Positions 1-5,346 of a stretch of DNA of 6,371 bases are shown here, piece by piece. Origin of the DNA: an uncultured Bacilli bacterium. Lineage in GTDB: Bacteria; Bacillota_I; Bacilli_A; RF39; UBA660. A program made the position numbers and the translations under genes. The notes beneath the pieces are model-generated. The model made no database searches. It saw only the letters and a list, made by a program, of their open reading frames with translations, and had not been told where the DNA came from. The DNA is taken from contig CAJUQG010000035.1 in the NCBI GenBank assembly GCA_910588025.1, positions 1 through 6,371 of the forward strand, read 5' to 3'. How positions within the stretch are numbered: the stretch's first letter is position 1; every line of letters begins with the position of its first letter.

Positions 1-283
1 ATACTCCATCTATTTTCACTGTTATTTTTGTGTTATTACTTGTCTTATCTTTTAGGATACTTCCCCAACCTGTACTTGATTGGTTCTCTATATAATCGAT
101 ATCTGATAAATAGATGAATTCTCCATTCTCTGCCTTTGTACTTCCCATATGTGCTGTTATAGTATTATTTTCTAATTGAACATCTAGCCCATAATAACTA
201 TTTACAATAGCTACAATAAGCATAATACAGCACATAATAATGCTTAAAACTATCTTAATATTTTTTTCTTTCAACTTTTCCAT
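1..283 (-). CDS. Membrane-anchored NPCBM/NEW2-like protein, 3' end cut by window
   Basis: The frame is open from the ATG at 283-281 to the window edge, giving 94 residues without a stop. A strong ribosome site (GGGGGA, 5 bases before the ATG) supports this start. Residues 1-8 are Lys/Glu-rich. Residues 9-28 are a hydrophobic segment (IKIVLSIIMCCIMLIVAIVN), a signal anchor or uncleaved signal peptide, so the rest should lie outside the membrane. From residue 57 the sequence IYLSDIDYIENQSSTGWGSI followed by KDKT resembles the start of NPCBM/NEW2 domains (YLSDL...GWG...KD.S), a galactose-binding-like carbohydrate module usually found on glycosidases and cell-surface proteins. The characteristic GxxxHA continuation would fall beyond the window, so the domain call is tentative and any catalytic domain is unseen. 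It has its own promoter and a long structured leader upstream, and is separated from serS by a terminator. Confidence 0.72.
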   Translation of the reverse strand, partial: MEKLKEKNIKIVLSIIMCCIMLIVAIVNSYYGLDVQLENNTITAHMGSTKAENGEFIYLSDIDYIENQSSTGWGSILKDKTSNNTKITVKIDGV

Positions 284-384
284 AAAAATCCCCCATAATT
301 ATTATTTACTCTATTTTTTCTTAGTGCTAAATACATAATCTAAATCAAAAAAGCAAAAATTTTAAAAATACATCATGCCATATA

Positions 385-421
385 AAAAACGAAATACTTT
401 TAAATAAAATATTACGTTTTT
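385..421 (-). terminator. Terminator-like AT-rich hairpin in leader of NPCBM-like gene
   Basis: On the minus strand AAAAACG (421-415) pairs with CGTTTTT (391-385). After one A/A-type mismatch, AATA (413-410) pairs with TATT (396-393). The 3' arm runs into a T tract. The structure is symmetric enough to act in either direction. It lies about 100 bases before the start codon of the minus-strand gene and downstream of a promoter. It could therefore be an attenuator in that gene's leader or the end of a short RNA. The stem is AT-rich, so termination strength is uncertain. Confidence 0.4.
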
Positions 422-435
422 CTATCACACTCCCC

Positions 436-464
436 CTCAAAAACGTGACCATAGCACTTTTGAG
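436..464 (-). other. Hairpin at predicted 5' end of the leader RNA
   Basis: CTCAAAA (464-458 read on the minus strand) plus GTG (457-455) pairs with CAC (447-445) and TTTTGAG (442-436), with a 2-base bulge and a 7-base loop: ten pairs in all. It would start almost exactly at the transcription start predicted from the -10 box at 470-475, and is followed by a G-rich run (GAGGGGGAG). I do not recognise it as a named riboswitch class. It could be a 5' stabilising hairpin, a sensor domain, or the body of a small RNA ending at 385. Confidence 0.4.
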
Positions 465-469
465 ACTCT

Positions 470-497
470 ATTATACACATATTTTCTAAAAGTTCAA
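470..497 (-). promoter_or_regulatory. Promoter for NPCBM-like gene or a small RNA
   Basis: On the minus strand, TTGAAC (497-492) is followed after 16 bases by a perfect TATAAT (475-470). It sits just after the serS terminator (512-533), which fits a new transcription unit. The predicted start near 463 leaves a leader of about 180 bases before the ATG at 283. Confidence 0.5.
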
Positions 498-511
498 GTA
501 CAATAATTACC

Positions 512-533
512 AAAAAAACAAGCATTTGCTTGT
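512..533 (-). terminator. Rho-independent terminator after serS
   Basis: On the minus strand ACAAGC (533-528), loop AAAT, GCTTGT (523-518) is followed directly by a run of seven T (518-512). The loop edges can add an A-T pair. This is a compact, classical intrinsic terminator about 105 bases after the serS stop codon. Confidence 0.85.
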
Positions 534-561
534 CTATAAAATACCTATTTCCTTCTTTTTG

Positions 562-586
562 AACCAACAAGAAATTCTTGTGGGTT
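562..586. repeat. Imperfect inverted repeat between serS stop and its terminator
   Basis: AACCAACAAGA (562-572) is complementary to TCTTGTGGGTT (576-586) except for one position (566/582), leaving a 3-base loop. No T tract follows on the minus strand, so it does not look like a terminator itself. It would form a hairpin in the serS 3' untranslated region, possibly acting in 3'-end stability. Confidence 0.5.
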
Positions 587-639
587 GAAATTTCTTTTAA
601 TTCTTCTTCATATATTCTATCCTCTTTTAGATTTTACTC

Positions 640-1923
640 TTATTTCAGTTCCAATTTTGTTTTTCCACCCATATATGGTTGTAATGCTTTTGGTATTTTG
701 ATTGAACCATCACTTTGATAATTGTTTTCAATGACAGCAATTAGTCCACGAGGTGATGCAACAACTGTATTATTAAGCGTTGACAAGTACTGATTGCCAT
801 TTTCTGTTTTCATTTTAATGCCTAATCTTCTTGCTTGAGCATCTCCTAAAGTCGAACAAGACCCAACTTCAAAATATTTTTGTTGTCTAGGACTCCAAGC
901 TTCTACGTCACATGATTTAACTTTTAAATCAGCTAAATCTCCACTACAACACTCTAAAGTTCTTACAGGAACATCTAAACTTCTAAAAAATTCTACTGTA
1001 TAACTCCATAACTTATCATACCATTCCATTGCTTCCTCTGGTTTACACAATACAACCATTTCTTGTTTCTCAAATTGATGTACACGATAAAGTCCTCTTT
1101 CTTCTAATCCATGAGCACCCACTTCTTTTCGAAAGCATGGAGAATAAGAAGTTAAAGCAACAGGAAGTTTATGTTCCTCAATCATTTGCCCTTTAAATTT
1201 ACCAATCATTGAATGCTCACTGGTTCCAATTAAATATAAATCTTCACCCTCAATTTTATACATCATGGCATCCATTTCTGCAAAAGACATAACTCCAGTT
1301 ACCACATCACTTCGAATCATAAATGGTGGAACACAATAAGTAAATCCTTTATCAATCATAAAATCTCTAGCATAACTTATCATAGCAGAATGAAGTCTTG
1401 CAATATCTCCCATTAAATAATAAAATCCGTTTCCACTCGTTCTACCAGCACTTTCCTTATCAAGTCCACAGAATGCCTCACAAATATCTGCATGATATGG
1501 AATTTCATAATTAGGTACAACGGGCTCTCCATACTTTTCTATCTCAACATTTTCACTATCATCTTTTCCAATAGGTACACTTTCATCCATAATATTTGGA
1601 ATTACCAGCATTTTTTCTCTAATTTGATGAGCTAATTGTTCTTCCATCTCTTCCAAATGAACTAACTCTTCATTAATTTCATTTACACGAGTTTTAATCT
1701 GCTCTGCTTCTTCCTTATTTCCATCACGCATTAAAACTCCAATTTGACTAGATAACTCATTACGATTTTTACGTAATTCATCAATCTTCACCTGTGTTTC
1801 ACGTCTTTTTTGATCATTAGAAATGACTTCATCTACAAATGAAATCTTTTCATCTTGAAACTTTTTCTTTATATTTTCTTTTACTAACTCAGGATTTTCC
1901 CTTACAAATTTAATATCTAACAT
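640..1923 (-). CDS. serS: Serine--tRNA ligase (SerRS)
   Basis: Cytoplasmic class II synthetase that charges tRNA-Ser with serine. The protein has 427 residues, normal for the family. Residues 1-105 form the N-terminal tRNA-binding coiled coil (long Lys/Glu-rich helices at about 35-102). The catalytic domain follows, with TSE at 234-236 (serine/ATP site), motif 2 from FRKE (264-267) to HQFEKQE (282-288), SCS at 355-357, and motif 3 around LNNTVVASPRGLIAVIEN (383-400) with the class II arginine R392. The start is set by AAGAAGG seven bases before the ATG. TSEHS, VGAHG, RVHQFEK and LNNT...PR depart from the usual bacterial TAEVP and LNGSGLAVGR and look more like archaeal/eukaryotic SerRS; this is from memory, without alignment. 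Expression is controlled by the serine T-box just upstream. Product call is very secure. Confidence 0.97.
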   Translation of the reverse strand: MLDIKFVRENPELVKENIKKKFQDEKISFVDEVISNDQKRRETQVKIDELRKNRNELSSQIGVLMRDGNKEEAEQIKTRVNEINEELVHLEEMEEQLAHQIREKMLVIPNIMDESVPIGKDDSENVEIEKYGEPVVPNYEIPYHADICEAFCGLDKESAGRTSGNGFYYLMGDIARLHSAMISYARDFMIDKGFTYCVPPFMIRSDVVTGVMSFAEMDAMMYKIEGEDLYLIGTSEHSMIGKFKGQMIEEHKLPVALTSYSPCFRKEVGAHGLEERGLYRVHQFEKQEMVVLCKPEEAMEWYDKLWSYTVEFFRSLDVPVRTLECCSGDLADLKVKSCDVEAWSPRQQKYFEVGSCSTLGDAQARRLGIKMKTENGNQYLSTLNNTVVASPRGLIAVIENNYQSDGSIKIPKALQPYMGGKTKLELK

Positions 1924-1950
1924 AATATTTCCTTCTTTCTAAAAATCAAT

Positions 1951-1998
1951 AAAAAACCGCAAAACTACTATCCTAAAAGGAGCAAATAGTATTGCGGT
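1951..1998 (-). terminator. T-box-controlled attenuator terminator of serS
   Basis: On the minus strand ACCGCAA (1998-1992) pairs with TTGCGGT (1962-1956), and TACTAT (1991-1986) pairs with ATAGTA (1971-1966), followed by TTTTTT (1956-1951). A three-base bulge lies on the 3' side. The 5' arm uses the ACCGC part of the T-box, so terminator and antiterminator are mutually exclusive. It ends about 28 bases before the serS ATG. Confidence 0.9.
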
Positions 1999-2140
1999 GC
2001 CATCCTTAATATTTCTTAATTTAGATAACGGCTACTAACCGGGAACGATGAATTCCTCTAAAAAGGAGAAACAAAATAATCCTTTGATTCGTTTTCACCA
2101 ACCACGAACTCTCTACTCAAAATAATTATTTCATCATATC
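1951..2140 (-). promoter_or_regulatory. Serine T-box leader, specifier UCU
   Basis: This tRNA-sensing leader lets serS be transcribed when uncharged tRNA-Ser accumulates. On the minus strand it shows the Stem I core AGTAGAGAG, then the apical GGTTGGTG (2103-2096) closed by TTCGT/ACGAA. The specifier TCT (Ser) is at 2069-2067, a small hairpin CGGTTAGTAGCCG follows, and then the T-box AGGATGGCACCGC (2006-1994). The specifier was placed by aligning this leader with the thrS leader: at the same position one reads TCT and the other ACT, and no other register gives Ser and Thr together. The acceptor-pairing bases TGGC match a GCCA end, as expected for tRNA-Ser with discriminator G. The 5' boundary is approximate. 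Confidence 0.93.
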
Positions 2141-2160
2141 TTTTTTGCGATTTCACTCTT

Positions 2161-2169
2161 AGTATATCA
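2161..2169 (-). promoter_or_regulatory. Extended -10 promoter element for the serS leader
   Basis: The minus strand reads TGATATACT (2169-2161), an extended -10 box (TGn plus TATACT). No good -35 was found; the best is TTATGA 16 bases upstream. The predicted start near 2154 precedes Stem I of the T-box. thrS has no visible terminator, so read-through from thrS into the serS leader is also likely. Confidence 0.45.
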
Positions 2170-2195
2170 TAATTTTTTCATTTCATAATCTTTTT

Positions 2196-3944
2196 TTATT
2201 CTTTATTATGATTTACTTGTTTTAAAAGATCCATAAATTCTTCCTTAGAAACAGTAGTTGTCTCTTCACTACCAAATTTGCGATAACTAACAGTTTGATT
2301 ATCTACTTCTTTTTGACCAATTATTACCGTAATAGGAATTTTTCTTACAACACTTTCACGCATTTTATAGCTTAGCTTCTCATTTCTCAAATCAATTTCT
2401 ACTCGGTAATCACTTTTTAATAGCTCATAAATATTGGTTGCATACTCTTCATGATACTCTAAATTAACAGGAATCACATTTACCTGAACTGGAGCAAGCC
2501 AAAGAGGAAATGCCCCTTTAGTTTCTTCAATTAAATAAGCCATAAATCTATCAAAAGTTCCTAAAATAGCACGATGAATTACTACTGGTCTTTTCTTTTC
2601 TCCTGCTTCATCAATATAATTTAAATCAAAACGTTCTGGAAGTAAAAAGTCAAGTTGGCAAGTAGAAAGTGTGATATCATGCCCAATTGCTGTTTTAATT
2701 TGAACATCTAATTTAGGTCCATAAAAAGCAGCTTCGCCAATTGCTTCATAATAAGGCATATTAAGTTCATCTAAAACATGACGAAGTTCATTTTCTGCAC
2801 GATTCCACATTTCATCATCTTGAAAATATTTTTCTTTATCCATTACATCACGTAAAGATAAACGAAAACTATACTCTGTAATATGAAAATCTTCATAAAC
2901 ATCTAAGATAAGTGCAACAACTTTAGCAAACTCTTCTTTAATTTGATCAGGACGAACAAATAAATGAGCATCATTTTGACACATCGCTCTTACTCGTTCA
3001 AGACCACATACTGCCCCACTTGCTTCATAACGAAAATCTGGTGCTAACTCTCCAATACGAATTGGTAAATCTCGATAACTATGAATTTTATTTTTAAAAA
3101 TAAGCATATGATGGGGACAATTCATTGGACGAAGTACCATCTCTTCTTTATCCATTTCCATCACTGGAAACATATCATCTTTATAATGATCCCAATGCCC
3201 ACTAATTTTGTATAACTCTGTACTTGCAAGACATGGTGTATAAACATGCTGATATCCTAGTTTTCTTTCCTTATTACGAATATAATTTTCAAGTTCTGTA
3301 CGAACTACAGCCCCATTTGGAAGCCATAAAGGAAGTCCTGGACCTACAAGTTCATGATTCATAAATAATTCAAGTTCTTTTCCAAGTTTACGATGATCTC
3401 TTTCTTTTGCTTCTTCTAGATCTTTTAAATGATTATCAAGTGCTTCTTCACTATCAAAACAAATTCCATAAATTCGTTGTAAAACCTTATTATTAGAATC
3501 CCCTTTATAATAAGCTCCACTAAATTTTAACAATTTAAAATATTTTAATTCTTTCACTGTCTCAACATGAGGTCCACGACAAAGGTCTGTAAAATCACCT
3601 TGTGTGTAGCAAGAAATAATTTCATCATCCCCCATATTTTCAATTAAATCGATTTTATAAGGATCACTTTCAAATTGCTTTAGGGCATCTTTTTTAGAAA
3701 TTTCATGACGAACAATTCTTTTTCCATCTTTACTAATCTTCTTCATTTCTTTTTGAATTCGCTCTAAATCTTCTTCTTTTAAAGTTACTTCACCTAAATC
3801 AATATCATAATAAAAACCTTCTTCAATTACAGGTCCTACCCAAAATTTAGCATTTGGATATAAATGCTTCACAGCTTGTGCAAGTAAATGTGCACAACTA
3901 TGATTCATAATACTTAATTTTTCATCTTCTTTAATATTTATCAT
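2196..3944 (-). CDS. thrS: Threonine--tRNA ligase (ThrRS) lacking the TGS domain
   Basis: Cytoplasmic class II synthetase that charges tRNA-Thr and edits mischarged Ser-tRNA-Thr. The protein has 582 residues against about 640 for Bacillus or E. coli ThrRS. The missing part is the N-terminal TGS domain, and the protein starts right at the editing domain: HSCAH (H15, H19), then LCRGPH (C122, H126), all four editing-site residues present. The catalytic core has the zinc ligands C276 (MNCPHH), H327 (NDAHLF) and H457 (VIHRAI), with motif 2 around FRYEASG (304-310). The C-terminal anticodon-binding domain spans about 485-582. An in-frame TAA directly before the ATG rules out a simple upstream extension. 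The start overlaps the end of a small ORF by 14 bases, suggesting coupled translation. Transcription is under the threonine T-box. Confidence 0.96.
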   Translation of the reverse strand: MINIKEDEKLSIMNHSCAHLLAQAVKHLYPNAKFWVGPVIEEGFYYDIDLGEVTLKEEDLERIQKEMKKISKDGKRIVRHEISKKDALKQFESDPYKIDLIENMGDDEIISCYTQGDFTDLCRGPHVETVKELKYFKLLKFSGAYYKGDSNNKVLQRIYGICFDSEEALDNHLKDLEEAKERDHRKLGKELELFMNHELVGPGLPLWLPNGAVVRTELENYIRNKERKLGYQHVYTPCLASTELYKISGHWDHYKDDMFPVMEMDKEEMVLRPMNCPHHMLIFKNKIHSYRDLPIRIGELAPDFRYEASGAVCGLERVRAMCQNDAHLFVRPDQIKEEFAKVVALILDVYEDFHITEYSFRLSLRDVMDKEKYFQDDEMWNRAENELRHVLDELNMPYYEAIGEAAFYGPKLDVQIKTAIGHDITLSTCQLDFLLPERFDLNYIDEAGEKKRPVVIHRAILGTFDRFMAYLIEETKGAFPLWLAPVQVNVIPVNLEYHEEYATNIYELLKSDYRVEIDLRNEKLSYKMRESVVRKIPITVIIGQKEVDNQTVSYRKFGSEETTTVSKEEFMDLLKQVNHNKE

Positions 3945-4098
3945 TTAAATCATCTTCTTTCTCTATTAATTTTCTTTCTTCTTTTACATAATTTAAAAGT
4001 GCTTCTGGATCAACCCAAGCATTTCCTAAATCTTGAAACTCGTTTTCATGATTTAAAGTTTGAATTGCTATACATCTTAAATCATAATTATTTGCCAT
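3931..4098 (-). CDS. Small hypothetical ORF between Thr T-box and thrS
   Basis: A 55-codon frame beginning MANNYDLRCIAIQTLN and ending EKEDDLNDKY, then TAA, which overlaps the first 14 bases of thrS. Composition looks protein-like: mixed N-terminal half, GNAWVDPEALLNYVKEE in the middle, a charged helical tail, and no low-complexity run. I do not recognise a family, and it is not a TGS domain in another frame. A strong GGGAGG lies upstream at 4122-4117, but it is 18 bases from this ATG, longer than usual. It is 13 bases from another ATG (4103) that opens only an 8-codon frame. It might be a real small protein, a translated leader coupling to thrS, or a degraded gene. The overlap with thrS and the position after the T-box mean it would share Thr control. 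Confidence 0.45.
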   Translation of the reverse strand: MANNYDLRCIAIQTLNHENEFQDLGNAWVDPEALLNYVKEERKLIEKEDDLNDKY

Positions 4099-4116
4099 TT
4101 CATTGAAATGATCTTA

Positions 4117-4122
4117 CCTCCC
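4117..4122 (-). promoter_or_regulatory. Strong Shine-Dalgarno site after the Thr T-box
   Basis: GGGAGG on the minus strand, just downstream of the attenuator U tract. It is far from thrS itself (about 170 bases), so it must serve something else: either the 8-codon frame starting at 4103 or the 55-codon ORF starting at 4098. It is the main sign that translation begins between the T-box and thrS. Confidence 0.6.
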
Positions 4123-4129
4123 AAAGTAT

Positions 4130-4172
4130 AAAAAAAGATGATACCTAAGGAGTCAAAATTGACGGTACCATC
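4130..4172 (-). terminator. T-box-controlled attenuator terminator of thrS
   Basis: On the minus strand GATGGTACC (4172-4164) pairs with GGTATCATC (4145-4137), nine pairs with one G-U, followed by seven T (4136-4130). Inside is a short hairpin GTCA/TGAC. The 5' arm takes up the T-box bases, so it competes with the antiterminator. Confidence 0.88.
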
Positions 4173-4306
4173 CTAATATACTTAATTTAAAATAACGAGT
4201 CTCCCCGGGATTTATTAATCCTCTTAGAAAGTAGTAACTAAAATACCTTTGATAAGCTCACACCAACCGCTTACTCTCTCACTTCAAAAAATATAGTAGT
4301 CATGTC
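4130..4306 (-). promoter_or_regulatory. Threonine T-box leader, specifier ACU
   Basis: This tRNA-sensing leader controls the small ORF and thrS. On the minus strand it has GTGAGAGAG, then apical GGTTGGTG (4268-4261) closed by TAAGC/GCTTA. It then has ATCAAAGG as in the serS leader, specifier ACT (Thr) at 4235-4233 (a second ACT follows at 4232-4230), and the T-box AGGATGGTACCGTC (4174-4161). The acceptor-pairing bases TGGT match an ACCA end, as expected for tRNA-Thr with discriminator A. The segment before the T-box, CGTTATTTTAAATTAAG, is nearly the same as in the serS leader, pointing to shared ancestry. The 5' boundary is approximate. Confidence 0.93.
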
Positions 4307-4329
4307 TTTCTTCATCGATTTACGTACTT

Positions 4330-4358
4330 ATTATAGCGCTTATTTTATCTTTTAGCAA
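4330..4358 (-). promoter_or_regulatory. Sigma-A-type promoter of the thrS leader
   Basis: TTGCTA (4358-4353), 17-base spacer, perfect TATAAT (4335-4330) on the minus strand. The predicted start near 4323 gives a leader of about 225 bases before the small ORF. It lies only ten bases beyond the stop codon of the phosphoesterase gene, and no terminator is seen between them. Confidence 0.8.
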
Positions 4359-4367
4359 TAATTAAAT

Positions 4368-5219
4368 TTAAAGTTTTAAACACAAACTTTTTACAATATC
4401 ATCATGATAAAAACTATAATTTTCAAAGCAAATATTTTTTTTAGGAAATGATAAAAGTGAAAAACCTCCTGCAAGTGCATAATCGCCACCTGCTGGATTT
4501 GGATGAGTATCACTACATGTATTTAAACGAAAAAGACTTCGTTGCTTATTATATTCAAAATAATGAGAATGCCCTCTTAAAATAACCACACATCCTTTAT
4601 TAGTAACACAATACCCATTGTTAATTGGATGAGATAGATAAAATAAATTTCCATTTAACCTAATACGATATCCACCATAATCTAATACTTTCATAGAAGA
4701 ATTCTTTGCTGGAAGTTCCTCAAATAAATCATAACCAAATTGTCGAAACCATTCATCATGATTTCCTAATAATAAATAAGTTGGAAGTTTCTTTGGATAA
4801 TTTAATTTAAATTCCTTTAACTGTTTTTCAAAAGAATGCCGAGCTTTATCACGATTCGTTTGAAAATTATTAGAACTTTCAACTCCATCAAATAAATCAC
4901 CTAAATGTATTACAGCAGCAACATCATTATAATAAAAGAAATCATAAGCAGCTTTAATATAATCCCAACGTGCCTTTTTATTTCCAATGTGTGTATCAGA
5001 AATAAGCCCAAAACGTGAACCTTTTAAACTAGTTAAAGTCATTCTCTGATTTAATAAAGTACGATACTTAGATAATCTGGCATCTAAATGTTCTCGAGAA
5101 ACATAATCCTCTAAAATTCCTAAAACTTCACCAGTTGTAAGGGCATATTTTGTCACAACATAATCAAAGCCTTTACTATTTAAATCTTCTAAAATTGGTC
5201 CAATCGCTATTTTTTTCAT
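4368..5219 (-). CDS. Calcineurin-like metallophosphoesterase with N-terminal helical region
   Basis: Predicted two-metal phosphoesterase of 283 residues; the substrate is unknown. The metal-site motifs appear in order: D75-x-H77 (SDTHIG), GD108-LFDG, GN153-H154-DE, H197 (LSHP) and GH217-S-H219. All expected ligands are present, so it should be active. Residues 1-65 before the fold are helical and charged, with a stretch (TTGEVLGILEDYVSREHLDA) that could be a helix-turn-helix-like DNA-binding or oligomerisation part; this is a guess. The fold start, GLISDTHIG...VIHLGDLFDG, resembles stand-alone and phage-type phosphoesterases and SbcD/Mre11-like nucleases. The start ATG is supported by AAAGGA 11 bases upstream and an in-frame stop three codons before it. 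No signal peptide, so cytoplasmic. It is probably its own unit: 127 bases from the upstream gene, and thrS has its own promoter. Confidence 0.9.
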   Translation of the reverse strand: MKKIAIGPILEDLNSKGFDYVVTKYALTTGEVLGILEDYVSREHLDARLSKYRTLLNQRMTLTSLKGSRFGLISDTHIGNKKARWDYIKAAYDFFYYNDVAAVIHLGDLFDGVESSNNFQTNRDKARHSFEKQLKEFKLNYPKKLPTYLLLGNHDEWFRQFGYDLFEELPAKNSSMKVLDYGGYRIRLNGNLFYLSHPINNGYCVTNKGCVVILRGHSHYFEYNKQRSLFRLNTCSDTHPNPAGGDYALAGGFSLLSFPKKNICFENYSFYHDDIVKSLCLKL

Positions 5220-5230
5220 ATAAAACTAAT

Positions 5231-5245
5231 TCCTTTAATAAAGGA
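5231..5245 (-). promoter_or_regulatory. Small hairpin covering the phosphoesterase ribosome site
   Basis: TCCTTT (5245-5240) and AAAGGA (5236-5231) form a perfect 6-bp stem with a 3-base loop on the minus strand. The 3' arm is the Shine-Dalgarno sequence itself. The stem is weak (two G-C pairs), so it may only dampen translation. A -10-like TATAGT (5252-5247) lies immediately upstream, without a convincing -35. Confidence 0.35.
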
Positions 5246-5346
5246 TACTATAAAACAGCTTTTTTGAAAAGAAGTTTATCGATTTTTTTAATATAATTCA
5301 ATACTATAAGCTTTTTTATTTCAAATTCATATTGTTTTTTACTAAA

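Larger units (their letters stand above)
284..639. other. Gene-free stretch between serS and the NPCBM-like gene
   Basis: No convincing protein gene is seen on either strand. On the minus strand the stretch holds, in transcription order, an imperfect inverted repeat (562-586), the serS terminator (512-533), a promoter (470-497), two hairpins (436-464 and 385-421) and a long AT-rich leader ending in the GGGGGA ribosome site. A 37-codon frame at 339-452 was considered and not accepted. Confidence 0.6.

Noticed and set aside
339..452. 37-codon minus-strand frame starting MVTFLRGSVIEKRN inside the NPCBM-gene leader
   Set aside because: No ribosome site, it would start about 11 bases from the predicted transcript end, and it runs straight through both hairpins with Phe/Leu-rich low-information sequence; better explained as untranslated leader.
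284..639. CRISPR array or insertion sequence remnants
   Set aside because: No regularly spaced direct repeats, terminal inverted repeats with transposase, or target duplications were seen; the inverted repeats are single hairpins.
1951..2140. tRNA-like or other RNA gene in the intergenic structured regions upstream of serS and thrS
   Set aside because: The structures are fully explained as T-box leaders (Stem I motifs, specifier, T-box sequence, attenuator).
3945..4130. Frameshifted TGS domain upstream of thrS
   Set aside because: Frames translated here give either quick stops or the 55-codon ORF, none resembling a TGS domain.
5220..5346. Possible template repeat or retroelement RNA downstream of the variable region
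   Set aside because: The region was read base by base and shows no second copy of the GVFAF/TGH/SFR coding scaffold; it is only an AT-rich spacer with a small hairpin.
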